The translations under genes were made by a program, and so were the position numbers. A stretch of 64,000 nt of DNA from JAPLJM01 sp963708515 (GTDB lineage Bacteria; Desulfobacterota; Syntrophia; Syntrophales; Fen-1087), in contig CAVPSX010000011.1 in NCBI GenBank assembly GCA_963708515.1, positions 119,570-183,569 on the forward strand, in the 5' to 3' direction. How positions within the stretch are numbered: position 1 is the first letter of the stretch; every line of letters begins with the position of its first letter. Below the pieces are notes generated by a model that worked only from the letters and a program-made list of their open reading frames with translations, had not been told where the DNA came from and searched no databases. This document shows positions 52,133 to 61,218 of the stretch, one piece after another.

Positions 52133-53503
52133 ATGATTCGATATTACAGCACGAACAGGAACTTAGATCCTTCGGGGGAAATGATCCCGTTCGGCTCAAC
52201 CGTGTCCTTCCAGGAGGCGCTCCTGATGGGACAGGCGCCCGATGAGGGGCTGTTCATGCCGGACAGTATTCCGGCCCTATCGCTGGAGGCAATCGCCTCG
52301 CTGCGGGACCGGCCCTATGGGGACGCCGCCCACCTGGTCATGGAGGCTTTCCTGGCCGGTGCAATTTCCCGTGATAAACTCGACGCCTGCATCCGGAGTG
52401 CTTACAATTTTAGCGTCCCGCTGGAAAAAGTCGATGCCGGTAAATATATCATGCGCCTGGATCAGGGCCCTACGGCCTCCTTCAAGGATTTTGCCGCCCG
52501 CATGATGGCCCGGCTCATGGGCCTCATGAAAGGTCATAAGAAGAGGCTCAACGTGCTGGTGGCCACATCGGGGGATACGGGAAGCGCTGTGGGAGATGCC
52601 TATAGAGGCGTCGAGGGGATTAACGTCTATATCCTTTATCCCCGGGCAGAGGTCAGCGGTCGGCAGAAAAAGCAACTCGACACCATCGGCGAAAACGTCC
52701 AGACAATTTCCGTGACCGGAAAATTTGACGACTGTCAGAATCTCGTCAAACAGGCCTTTGCCGATCGGTCGCTGCAAAAACTGAATATGACCTCGGCCAA
52801 CTCCATCAATTTCGGCCGGATTCTGCCGCAGATCATTTATTACGTTTATGCCTATGCGCAACTGGCGGCAACCGGCGAGCCGATCGTTTTTTCCATTCCC
52901 TCGGGAAATTTCGGCAACGCCCTGGGCTGCGAATACGCTCGGCGCATGGGCCTTCCGATCAAAAAACTCGTCATGCCGGTCAACGAAAATGACGAGTTTC
53001 CGCGCTTCCTCGAAACAGGCCGCTATGAAAAGATCGCCCCTTCGCGGGCCTGCCTCTCCAACGCCATGAACGTCGGGCATCCGAGCAATCTGGCTCGCTT
53101 TTTCGACCTTTACGGTGGAACGGTGGACCGCAACGGCAAGGTGCATGTCTATCCCGACCGGGAAGCCATGCGGAACAATATATTTTCCGTAAGCGTGTCC
53201 GATCAGGAAACCCATGAAACGATCAAAAGGGTCTATGAACGTTACGGCAGTGTCCTGGAACCGCATGGCGCTGTCGGCTGGCGGGGCCTAGAGGCCTATC
53301 TGGCTGCGACGGGAAACGACGCCCTGTGCGTGTCTCTGGAGACGGCCCATCCGGCCAAATTCCCAGAAGCCGTTGAAGCGGCCATCGGCCTTGAGCCGGA
53401 ACTGCCGCAGAGCATGAAGGACCTGGAGAAAAAAACCGGCGAGCCGATCCTGATGGACAATAACTACGAGGTATTCCAGACGTATCTGTCCGGCCTCATG
53501 TGA
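52133..53503 (+). CDS. thrC: Threonine synthase
   Basis: A 456-residue PLP enzyme. The PLP lysine is Lys118 in GPTASFKDFAAR, with ATSGDTGSAVGDAYRG and the phosphate-binding SIPSGNFGNALG. The N-terminal YYSTNRNLDPSG and GLFMPDSIPAL segment is that of the long ThrC form. It converts O-phosphohomoserine to threonine. No thrA/thrB are nearby. Translation start ATG 52133 has no strong ribosome site. Confidence 0.95.
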   Translation: MIRYYSTNRNLDPSGEMIPFGSTVSFQEALLMGQAPDEGLFMPDSIPALSLEAIASLRDRPYGDAAHLVMEAFLAGAISRDKLDACIRSAYNFSVPLEKVDAGKYIMRLDQGPTASFKDFAARMMARLMGLMKGHKKRLNVLVATSGDTGSAVGDAYRGVEGINVYILYPRAEVSGRQKKQLDTIGENVQTISVTGKFDDCQNLVKQAFADRSLQKLNMTSANSINFGRILPQIIYYVYAYAQLAATGEPIVFSIPSGNFGNALGCEYARRMGLPIKKLVMPVNENDEFPRFLETGRYEKIAPSRACLSNAMNVGHPSNLARFFDLYGGTVDRNGKVHVYPDREAMRNNIFSVSVSDQETHETIKRVYERYGSVLEPHGAVGWRGLEAYLAATGNDALCVSLETAHPAKFPEAVEAAIGLEPELPQSMKDLEKKTGEPILMDNNYEVFQTYLSGLM

Positions 53504-53520
53504 ATTCTGATATGAGAACT

Positions 53521-53698
53521 GCATAGCCGATGAAAAATGGTTCGTAAGCGGCGAATGAAAGATTTTTCGTTGATGGGGACACGACTCTGTCAAGCCCCCT
53601 CCCTATGACTAATTTATTGAATTCAAACATATTCTGTCCTTATCATATTTTATGCGAAAAAGATTTTGAGCCGCGGTGAAGCCATTTTTCACCAGCTC
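53521..53698 (+). repeat. MITE-like dispersed repeat, copy 5
   Basis: Close to copy 4 over its length, with the same damaged central palindrome. It lies between thrC and the alcohol dehydrogenase; its right end is 34 bp before the dehydrogenase start. Confidence 0.85.
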
Positions 53699-53732
53699 CG
53701 AATCAACCATCCATCTTGTCAGGAGGCAGGCC

Positions 53733-54896
53733 ATGCAGAATTTTATCTTTGAAAACCCCACAAAAATTATCTTCGGCCAGGGACAGATCAGCCGGGCAGG
53801 CAAGGAAGTCGCCCGTTTCGGCCGGACGGTTTTACTCGTTTATGGTCTCGAAAGCATTAAGAAAAACGGTATATATGATCAGGTGACGGCCTCCCTGCGG
53901 GAAGCCGGTTTGACGATCGTCGAATTTCCGGGGGTCAAATCGAATCCCGTGCTCTCACATACCTTGAAGGGAATCGCCCTGGCCCGGGAGAAACAGGCGG
54001 ACGTCGTTCTGGCCGTCGGCGGGGGAAGCGTGATCGATACCGCGAAGACCATCGCCGCCGGCGTCAAAGTCGATCATGACGTCTGGGATTTATTTACCTA
54101 TAAAAAACCTATCCAGAGCGCCCTGCCCGTGTTGACGGTGCTGACCCTTTCCGCCAGCGCCTCCGAAATGAACGCGGCCGCCGTCATGATGCGCGAGGAG
54201 GGCCTGCAGAAATTCAGCATCCGCTCACTCCATATCCAGCCTCGCGTCTCGATCCTCGACCCCACGGCGCTCTTTACGCTGTCCGCTGCCTACAGCGCCT
54301 ACAGCGCCGTGGACGCCATCGCCCACATGCTGGAATCCTACTTCAACAATACGGAACCCAATAGCCCCTTGCAGGACCGCCTCGTGGAGGGTTTGATGCG
54401 GACCATCATGGAAAGTACGGAGATCATTCTGAAAGGGCCGGATAACTACGCCGCGCGGGCCGATATGATGTGGGCGACCACCTGGGCCTTCAACGGATTG
54501 ACATCGGCGGGCATGGGCGCCATCAGCCTTCCCGTCCATATGATCGAGCACTCCCTGAGCGCCATCTACGACGTTGCACATGGTGCCGGCCTCTCCATTG
54601 TCATGCCGGGCTGGATGCACTATACGCTGGGCCGCAATGCCCGCAAGCTGTCAAGGCTGGCCCGGGAGATCTTCCAGATATCCGAAAGGGATGAACGCTT
54701 CGCGGCCCTGGCCGGCATTGAACGACTCAAGGCCTGGTTTGACGCCATCGGCAGTCCTACCTCCCTGAAAGATGCCGGCATTCCTGAGCAGGACATCGAC
54801 AGGATCGCCGAAAATGCCGCTGTTCTTGCCCAGGTCTGGCAGTTGAAGGATTATACCAAAGAAGTCATTATCGAGATTCTGCAGCAGTGCCGGTAA
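53733..54896 (+). CDS. Iron-containing alcohol dehydrogenase (YqhD/BDH-like)
   Basis: A 387-residue type III alcohol dehydrogenase starting at ATG 53733 (AGGAGG 8 bp upstream). NAD(P) site VGGGSVIDTAKTIAAG (residues 95-110), and metal ligands in SAVDAIAHMLESYF and LPVHMIEHSLSAIYDVAHGA (three His). The N-terminal MQNFIFENPTKIIFGQGQI is characteristic of the YqhD/butanol-dehydrogenase subgroup, which reduces short aldehydes with NADPH. Alone between two repeat-containing gaps. Confidence 0.9.
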   Translation: MQNFIFENPTKIIFGQGQISRAGKEVARFGRTVLLVYGLESIKKNGIYDQVTASLREAGLTIVEFPGVKSNPVLSHTLKGIALAREKQADVVLAVGGGSVIDTAKTIAAGVKVDHDVWDLFTYKKPIQSALPVLTVLTLSASASEMNAAAVMMREEGLQKFSIRSLHIQPRVSILDPTALFTLSAAYSAYSAVDAIAHMLESYFNNTEPNSPLQDRLVEGLMRTIMESTEIILKGPDNYAARADMMWATTWAFNGLTSAGMGAISLPVHMIEHSLSAIYDVAHGAGLSIVMPGWMHYTLGRNARKLSRLAREIFQISERDERFAALAGIERLKAWFDAIGSPTSLKDAGIPEQDIDRIAENAAVLAQVWQLKDYTKEVIIEILQQCR

Positions 54897-54903
54897 CGGG
54901 ATT

Positions 54904-54940
54904 GATAATGGGGACAGATTTGAAATCTGTCCCCATTATC
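54904..54940. repeat. Perfect 37-bp palindrome (GATAATGGGGACAGATTT core)
   Basis: An 18-bp perfect inverted repeat around a single G at 54922. The core GGGGACAGATTTGAAATC is identical to the palindrome at 3825-3853. It starts 8 bp after the alcohol-dehydrogenase stop and touches a fragment of the dispersed repeat. Confidence 0.9.
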
Positions 54941-54998
54941 ATAATCTTTCAAGTGAAAAAGATTTTGAGTCGCGGCGAAGCCATTTTTCAAAGGTCTC
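54941..54998 (+). repeat. MITE-like dispersed repeat, copy 6 (right end only)
   Basis: Only the terminal 58 bp remain (AAAAAGATTTTGAGTCGCGG, GAAGCCATTTTTCAAAGG, TCTC). It lies 15 bp before the start of the panE-like gene. Confidence 0.75.
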
Positions 54999-55013
54999 TA
55001 AAGGAGCATGATC

Positions 55014-55940
55014 ATGAAAGCAGCGGTAATCGGCATCGGCGGCATCGGCGGATATTATGGCGGGAAACTGGCGGCAAAATATGCAGGCGCCGGGGAACAC
55101 CAGATAATCTTTATCGCACGGGGAGAGCACCTTAAAGCGATCCAGCAGCAGGGGCTCCGATTGACTACCGTTGACGGCGACCTCACCACTGTGCCTGCAC
55201 TGGCCACCGACAATCCGCGCGACGCCGGGTTATTTGATCTCGTTCTTGTCTGCGTCAAGAGCTACGGCCTGGAAGCGGCGGCCCGCCAGATAAAAGACAA
55301 CATTCACGATGAGACTGTGATCATTCCACTGCTCAACGGCGTGAATATGGCCGAGCGCCTGAAGGCCATCCTGCCCAAAAGCCGAATCCTCGGCGGCTGC
55401 GTCTATATCAGCGCACGCATCGAAAGTCCCGGTGTTGTCCGCCAGGTGGGCGGTTCCTGCCAGTTTATCTTCGGTCCCGAACAGGCCGCGGATGTTGAGA
55501 CATATCGCCCGATCGAAGCGTTCCTGCGGGAGGCGGGCATTAAGGCGGAGTTGGTCAACCAGATCGCCCTTCCCCTCTGGACAAAGTATATCTTCATCGA
55601 CCCGCTGGCGGGCCTGACCTCCATGCTCGGCAAACCCTTCGGTGCCATCCTGGACAACCCGATCGACCGCACCATGCTGGAAGGGCTCATGCAGGAAGTG
55701 GAGCTTGTGGCGCGTGCGAAGGGCGTTCCGTTCCCGGATGACATCGTTGCCGCCACGGTGACCAAGGCGGCGTCCTTTCCGGCGACGACGAAAACCTCCA
55801 TGCTTCTGGATTTCGAAAAGGGCAATCCGGCAGAACTGGACATTTTTATGGGTTACATGGTCGCCGCCGGGAAGAAACTGGGCGTCCCGGTACCCCTGCA
55901 CGAAAAAGTATATGGCGAACTCCTGAAGAAGACCGGATGA
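55014..55940 (+). CDS. 2-dehydropantoate 2-reductase family protein (PanE-like)
   Basis: A 308-residue Rossmann-fold reductase from ATG 55014; GGAG 9 bp upstream favours it over the ATG at 55008. NADP-binding GIGGIGGYYGGKLA at the start, LVLVCVKSYGLEAAARQI, LLNGVNMAERL (Asn), LPLWTKYIFIDPLAG with the catalytic Lys, and a helical C-terminal domain with PAELDIFMGYMV (Glu-Leu-Asp). It reduces ketopantoate to pantoate for coenzyme A, but paralogues act on other ketoacids and no pan genes are near. Confidence 0.85.
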   Translation: MKAAVIGIGGIGGYYGGKLAAKYAGAGEHQIIFIARGEHLKAIQQQGLRLTTVDGDLTTVPALATDNPRDAGLFDLVLVCVKSYGLEAAARQIKDNIHDETVIIPLLNGVNMAERLKAILPKSRILGGCVYISARIESPGVVRQVGGSCQFIFGPEQAADVETYRPIEAFLREAGIKAELVNQIALPLWTKYIFIDPLAGLTSMLGKPFGAILDNPIDRTMLEGLMQEVELVARAKGVPFPDDIVAATVTKAASFPATTKTSMLLDFEKGNPAELDIFMGYMVAAGKKLGVPVPLHEKVYGELLKKTG

Positions 55941-56102
55941 AGGTAGAGACACTGAATCGCTCCAGCGTCTTTTCGAGCGGCGGAGCATATTCTGAAAACA
56001 CCATTCAGCAGGCATTCCATCCCGGAAGAACTCTCAACGATCGCGCTTAATCTGTTTATCGAAACAATCCCCCATTAGAAATTTGATGGAAGCGTAAACC
56101 GA

Positions 56103-57239
56103 ATGGAACAATTTAAAAACAAACCAATGTACACATACCTCATGGTCCTGGTGATATGCGCAAGCGCCGGATTGCAGGGATGGATGGCTTTATTTACGAA
56201 TTTTGCCAAAGAAATCGTGGGCGTAAACGGTTTTCAGATCGGAGTGACACAGGCTGTCCGCGAAATTCCTGGCTTCCTTACCTTTTTGGCCATGTACGTG
56301 TTGTTGATCATGAGGGAACATCGATTATCGGCCTGGTCGGTGGTCCTGCTTGGGATCGGAATCGGGGCAACCGGTTTTTTTACAACCTTCCCGGGCCTGC
56401 TGATGACAACGCTTATCATGTCGACCGGTTTTCACTATTTCGAAACCACCAATAAATCACTTACGGTACAGTATTTCGACAAGAATGATGCTCCCATTGT
56501 ATTTGCGCGATTGCGGGGATACGGGGCTCTGGCAAATATTATGGTAGGATCTATCGTCTGGGCGCTTTCTTTTGTTCTGCCCTATCGCTTCAACTTTCTG
56601 CTTTTGGGTATCTTTATTTCCTTTGCGGGAATCTACATGCTTTCGAAAAATCCGGCTACCGAGCCAGGACTCCACAATCAGAATAAACTCATCCTGCGCC
56701 GGAAATACTGGCTTTACTATACATTAAACTTTTTGAGCGGCGCCCGCAGGCAGATATTCATTGTGTTTGCAGTCTTTCTTCTGGTCGAAAAATATCGACT
56801 GAGCGTCAATACCATTGCCGGCATTTTTGTCCTGAATTATGCCCTTACGTACCTGACCAACCGATATATTTCAAGGGCAATCAACGTATACGGCGAGCGT
56901 GTCGTCCTTTCGCTCGAAAGCGCCAGCCTCTTTGTCTTGTTTCTGGGCTATGCTTTTATCGAAAACGTTTGGGTGGCAATCATCCTGTATGTGCTTGACA
57001 GCATCTTCTTCAACTTCTCCATCGGGCTGAATACCTATCTTCAGAAAACGGCCGATCCCGGAGATTTATCACAGAGCACTGCCGTCGGCTTCACGATCAA
57101 CCATATTTCCGCCGTGGTCATTCCCCTGATCGGAGGCAGCTTATGGTTGCTGAACTGGCAGTTGCCCTTTATCATCGGCGCTTGCCTGACCGTTGTTTCG
57201 CTGTTCTTTACACAAAAGATTAAAACTCATGCCCCTTGA
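56103..57239 (+). CDS. Major facilitator superfamily transporter
   Basis: A 378-residue protein with about 12 hydrophobic segments, no signal peptide. Loops such as FTNFAKEIVGVNGFQIGVTQ, RLRGYGALANIMVGS and a C-terminal charged KIKTHAP are seen, but no substrate-specific signature. The first-half motif near 'REIPGFLTFLAMYVLLIMRE' fits a general MFS. Substrate unknown. No clear operon partner. Confidence 0.8.
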   Translation: MEQFKNKPMYTYLMVLVICASAGLQGWMALFTNFAKEIVGVNGFQIGVTQAVREIPGFLTFLAMYVLLIMREHRLSAWSVVLLGIGIGATGFFTTFPGLLMTTLIMSTGFHYFETTNKSLTVQYFDKNDAPIVFARLRGYGALANIMVGSIVWALSFVLPYRFNFLLLGIFISFAGIYMLSKNPATEPGLHNQNKLILRRKYWLYYTLNFLSGARRQIFIVFAVFLLVEKYRLSVNTIAGIFVLNYALTYLTNRYISRAINVYGERVVLSLESASLFVLFLGYAFIENVWVAIILYVLDSIFFNFSIGLNTYLQKTADPGDLSQSTAVGFTINHISAVVIPLIGGSLWLLNWQLPFIIGACLTVVSLFFTQKIKTHAP

Positions 57240-57496
57240 CAGGAAATGCCTTTGTGGATCAAAGCTTTCAGACAGTATTCCCTTGCGCGTCTCACATCAG
57301 CTTCGCTGACACAACCCTTTCATCCCGTACCGCACGGGCAAGATCAAGAAAAATGTCAATGGCGCTGGTTATCTCTGCCACCTACTTACTGTTCAGTGGT
57401 GGGTATTCATGATAACTGACAATTACGTATCGAAAGAGCGTAACGAGAAAATCAGCCGGAGCGTAGCGATCGGCTGGATTGCCCTTGTTGGGGGCA
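57240..57496. other. Gene-free stretch after the MFS transporter
   Basis: No supported gene, hairpin or repeat visible. Confidence 0.5.
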
Positions 57497-57880
57497 TCAA
57501 TCACCTCTCTTGCAAGTACCCTCAAAAAAACCGATATGTAGCTTTATGGCTAGCGTCTTGCTCAGAGTGGAGAAATTTCCCCTGAGACTCTTGGCAGAGT
57601 CAAATAATTGGTACTGATCTCCTACCCTCCGTACGTTCCCCAAATAGTCAATGTATGTACTGGGAATTTCGATATGCATGGCTGCGTCTGACTTACCCCA
57701 CAGTTTTACCCACCATCTATATTCCTCAAGTTTGAGATAGATGGTTACGGACGTCGAGCCATCTTTGGGAGAGATTTTGCCGGGATACTAAAAACGTGAC
57801 TCTACTGACGAGAGATTTGCAACGAATAGAAGAAGAATCGCAGCTCCAATGGATCCAAGTATTTTTATTAGTTTCATCAT
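57497..57880 (-). pseudogene. Small exported protein gene with an in-frame TAG
   Basis: From ATG 57880 (AGAGGAGCA upstream) the frame reads MMKLIKILGSIGAAILLLFV, a signal/anchor, then at 57790-57788 a TAG after VESRF. It continues in the same frame with YPGKISPKDGSTSVTIYLKL and GNVRRVGDQYQLFDSAKSL to a stop at 57497, about 127 codons in all. The protein family is not recognised. The TAG is best read as a nonsense mutation; pyrrolysine decoding would need its own genes, which are not seen here. Confidence 0.55.
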
Positions 57881-57884
57881 TGCT

Positions 57885-58495
57885 CCTCTTAGCACCAACG
57901 GCGGAGCTGAGCGTTGTCACGAGCCAGCGGAGCGCCATTTGGCGATCCAATGCGGGCGTAGTGACATGCGCTCCAGCGATTTGATGGGCGGCTTCTATGG
58001 TAGTTGTCTTTTGTCTCCTTTTTTCACAGCCGCCCTGCAAATCGCGGGAGAGAGCGCAAGCTCGGCTCCGCCGATGGGGCGGGACTGATAAATATATTCT
58101 TCCTTTATAGTCCCCGCCCCATCTATTAATATACTTGGTTGGTCTTTCTGATGTTCGGTGCAATGCTACTCCACTTCAATCAGGATGGAAAGGGAAAATT
58201 ATCCTTATAAATTAACGGGGGATAAAAATGCTACTTGGTATTATGTGGCAATAAAAATGAAATACCAAGTTAGTAAAATATGGAATGAATGGCAACAGCT
58301 CATAAAGAATACTATTTGAAATAGCGCATATCACTGAAAATTATCGATCACTCACTTACAGGAAGCAGCAAATGCTGCCATCAACAGAAAAAAGGGCGTT
58401 CAAAAATCTGCGCTTTTCGACCCGATTGCGTTATTTCTCTTCTGATGCCCCATCATTTGCACAGGTGGTGGGCATATTTCACAGGCCTAAAGGTC
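57885..58495. other. Gene-poor region with one hairpin
   Basis: No gene with recognisable similarity. It contains a long imperfect hairpin at 58073-58123 and two AT-rich blocks. The codon-like frames here are short and unlike any neighbour, so I treat the stretch as decayed or regulatory DNA. Confidence 0.5.
58073..58123. repeat. Long GC-rich hairpin
   Basis: GATGGGGCGGGACT (58073-58086) pairs with AGTCCCCGCCCCATC (58109-58123), 14 pairs with one bulged base, around a 22-bp AT-rich loop. No T-tract follows, and its function is unknown. Confidence 0.75.
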
Positions 58496-58996
58496 CTACA
58501 TGAACCGTTCGAACCGTTCCTTTTTGGCCTTGCAGATGGGGCAGATTCCGGGTGCTTCCTCACGGGCGCAGAGGTAGCCGCACACCTTGCACCGCCAGAC
58601 CGGGTAAGCAAGGGGCCGATTCATCGTCGCGGCGGCCTGCATGATCGCCGATTTGTTTCGCTCATGGGGCGGCGGGCGGCGTTCGGGGATCGCTCGGACA
58701 GCCTGCTCCCTGCGATAAACGGCCTCGGATACATAAAGCGCGCAGTAGCAGGCCCCATAGGTCTCCAGATCGGCGTCGCGGTAATCGCAGGGACAGATAA
58801 TATCAAGATCGTCCGGCTTGTCTCCGGAGGCAAGCCGGCAGGGGCAGGCCCGGTAGCCGTAGCGCTCTTCATTGGCAAGCAGTCCCTGGATCAATTCCTT
58901 GGCAAAGGCTGTATCGGGTGTAAACCGGTAGCCGGCCTCGTCAGCCTCCTTCTTGAGCTTTTCGAAGATCCTGTCAATATCTTCGCTGCTGATCAT
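58496..58996 (-). CDS. Ferredoxin:thioredoxin reductase catalytic subunit fused to rubredoxin
   Basis: A 166-residue fusion. Residues 1-95 are the FTR catalytic chain: CPC at 51-53, CPC at 68-70 and CYC at 83-85 (the classical order is CPC-CPC-CHC) hold the [4Fe-4S] cluster and the active-site disulfide. Residues 130-160 are a rubredoxin-like domain (CKVCGYLC then CPIC). It would pass electrons from ferredoxin or the fused rubredoxin to a thioredoxin/glutaredoxin disulfide. It overlaps the upstream glutaredoxin gene by 4 bp, and that glutaredoxin is the likely partner. Confidence 0.88.
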   Translation of the reverse strand: MISSEDIDRIFEKLKKEADEAGYRFTPDTAFAKELIQGLLANEERYGYRACPCRLASGDKPDDLDIICPCDYRDADLETYGACYCALYVSEAVYRREQAVRAIPERRPPPHERNKSAIMQAAATMNRPLAYPVWRCKVCGYLCAREEAPGICPICKAKKERFERFM

Positions 58997-59271
58997 TTCA
59001 ACGCTTCCCTTATTTTTGCCTCGTCATAGCCGATTATGCACTGGCTGTCGTTTACTACAAGCGAAGGGAAGGAGCAGCGGGGATTCCACTTTTTGACGGC
59101 TTCGATGGCCTCTGTCCGTTCTGCGCCCTGAAGCTGATCCACGTGGGTATAATAGAATTCCACATTCAACTCCTCCAGAAGACCTTTCGTCTTCTTGCAC
59201 CAGCCGCAGGTGCTCAGGGCATAAAGCATGACATTCCCCTTGTTCGAGCCTTCCACATGATTGACCGCCAT
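58993..59271 (-). CDS. Glutaredoxin-like protein (NrdH/GrxC type)
   Basis: A 92-residue thioredoxin-fold protein. The active site is CGWC (about residues 22-25) in LSTCGWCKKTKGLLEEL. A late SFPSLVVND segment holds the cis-proline and GYDEAKIREALK ends the fold. GAGGTGA lies 5 bp before the ATG. It is coupled by ATGA overlap to the FTR-rubredoxin gene, suggesting a dedicated reductase-redoxin pair that avoids NADPH-thioredoxin reductase. Confidence 0.88.
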   Translation of the reverse strand: MAVNHVEGSNKGNVMLYALSTCGWCKKTKGLLEELNVEFYYTHVDQLQGAERTEAIEAVKKWNPRCSFPSLVVNDSQCIIGYDEAKIREALK

Positions 59272-59392
59272 TTCATCACCTCACACTCTTAATTTTGCTA
59301 TAGCTTTCAAAAGGTCTCGCAGCCTGATGATAATGAAGTCGGATGGATAATTCAATTGAATTTTGCCGCTTGTCGGGAATTAATTAGCGCTT

Positions 59393-60046
59393 TTAGAGCA
59401 TCCGGACCGTCGGCGCGGCATAGCCGCTCAGCGTGATCAGTGCCCCCACCCCGCTTCGCCCCATGCTGCAGTTCACCACCAGGGTTTTTTCGACGTAGGC
59501 CCAACCCGGCTTTTCATGGATGTGACCGCAAATGAGCAGCTTCGGTTGTTTTTCCAGGATAAGCCGCCGCAAACCACGGCTCCCGGCATGAAGATTTCCA
59601 AAACCTTCATCCAGCGTCCCGTAGGGCGGCGGATGGGCCACGAGGACCGAATCCGTTTTAATCAAATGATCCATCGCTTCGAGCATCTGTTTTTCCCGAA
59701 GGCATATCCTTGAACTGAAGGGGACGGGAATCGTCCCGCCCATACCAACAAACCTCACTCCATCGACGTTCACTTCCCTTTGATGCAGGGAGATGACGTT
59801 GGGACACGACGCGATGAGCCTTTCAATCTCCTGTGCATCCATATTGCCGCGAATTGTCAGAACCGGGACGGGCAGGTCATTGAGCCGCCGGATATAGGCA
59901 GCAGGTTCGTGATGCCCCGTGATATCGCCGGCAATTACGAGCACGTCCGGTTTCAGGACAGCAACGTTATCCGCAATCCGGTTTAGCCGGTCGAGATGTC
60001 CGTGGAGGTCCGCTGTCGCGTATATCGTAAATTCAGAATTAGCCAT
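59393..60046 (-). CDS. Calcineurin-like metallophosphoesterase
   Basis: A 217-residue protein with the metal motifs ADLHGHLDRLN (DxH), VIAGDITGH (GDxxG), TIRGNMDAQE (GNxD), VLVAHPPPYG and LICGHIHEKPGW (GHxH). The small single-domain form matches YfcE/MJ0936-type phosphodiesterases. The substrate is unknown. No operon partner. Confidence 0.9.
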   Translation of the reverse strand: MANSEFTIYATADLHGHLDRLNRIADNVAVLKPDVLVIAGDITGHHEPAAYIRRLNDLPVPVLTIRGNMDAQEIERLIASCPNVISLHQREVNVDGVRFVGMGGTIPVPFSSRICLREKQMLEAMDHLIKTDSVLVAHPPPYGTLDEGFGNLHAGSRGLRRLILEKQPKLLICGHIHEKPGWAYVEKTLVVNCSMGRSGVGALITLSGYAAPTVRML

Positions 60047-60264
60047 ACCTGCCCTTTGAAAATTACCGTCTTTGGCGCCCCTTGATCCCCCTTCATCCAG
60101 GTGAGGGAATGCTGCCGGTCAATCAAGGAACGTGACGAAAGATATTCTGAAAACTGCAAAACATCAAGACGATTTTTCATGAATCCGGTCGTGCATTAGC
60201 AATGGACGCATTTTCGACATTATGCTATGAGAACATCTGACGAAAAGGATGTTGAAATCACGGT

Positions 60265-61218
60265 ATGAGCATGAATCTGAAAGAAGATATCGCCGATTAT
60301 CTTCAGGACCGGGGCGCCGATCTTGTTGGTTTTGCTTCCCCAGAGCAATGGGTGCAGGATGGCCGTGTCAGTGACGCATACCGGCCGGGATCGATCTGGC
60401 CCCGCACGGTCGGTCATCGTTATCGGCCTGCAGATGCCCCTGCCGATCGTCGAAACAACGCCATCCGTCCAGCACCGTGATCTTTACACAACCTGCAATC
60501 GCCGACTGGACGATCTGGCCTTTGATCTGACCCGCCGGCTGAACCGGCAGGGTCATGCCGCCATTCCCTGAGCCGCGACGGGTATGCCAACATTCACGTG
60601 CTGATCCGGAAACCGGCGGCTGCTTTTGCCCACACTTTCTCTGCCTATTATGCCGGGCTGGGCCACATCGGCGTCAACAATACGATCCTCACGCGTTCCT
60701 TCGGCCCCCGGGTCCGTTTCGTCTCCGTCTTCACGGATGCGCATTTGCCGGCAGAGGCGCATCGGGCAGAGCGGCTCTGTATCCGCTGCGGCGCCTGCGT
60801 CCGCCTGTGCCCCGTCCAGGCGTTGCAGATCAGCAGGAAAGACCTTGCCGATCCCGATATTCCTGTCGCGGCCTATAACCGTCGCGCCTGCGCCCAATGG
60901 GCACGTGCCTTGACCGAAAGGGGGTGCTACCCCTGCGGGATCTGCATCAAGGTCTGCCCGGTCGGAGAAGACCGAAAGTTATACGGACGTGAAAAAACTG
61001 CGTACCATTATGCAAAGGAAAGAGAAGCGGCCCTGGATACGGATGATCCCTATTACCGAGGCTGGGCGCAATCCGGGCGCACGGCAGCGGGATTGAAGAT
61101 CAGGATGCTTTATCGCTGGGCGACCTTCGGGAGGCCGCGGAAAAAATCAAGAGGGAGAACAACGCCACATCATGAACAACACCTTGCCTATTCCCCGGAA
61201 ACTGGTCGATTTTTGTGA
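60265..61218 (+). pseudogene. Epoxyqueuosine-reductase-like iron-sulfur protein (two frameshifts)
   Basis: Segment 1: MSMNLKEDIADYLQDRGADL to about 60405 in one frame; segment 2 (SVIVIGLQMPLPIVETTPSV) to about 60570; segment 3 from about 60570 (SRDGYANIHVLIRKPAAAFA) to 61218, with two ferredoxin motifs CIRCGACVRLCPVQAL and CYPCGICIKVCPVG. The first shift adds and the second removes one base. The family (COG1600; QueG relatives) reduces epoxyqueuosine or acts as a corrinoid-activating ferredoxin. The C-terminus overlaps the next gene by about 47 bp, supporting the restored reading. Confidence 0.75.

Noticed and set aside
57788..57790. TAG as pyrrolysine
   Set aside because: No Pyl genes in the window and no catalytic context around the codon; a nonsense mutation is simpler.
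58073..58123. Hairpin as an integron attC site or intrinsic terminator
   Set aside because: It lacks the attC end motifs (RYYYAAC / GTTRRRY) and no T-tract follows.
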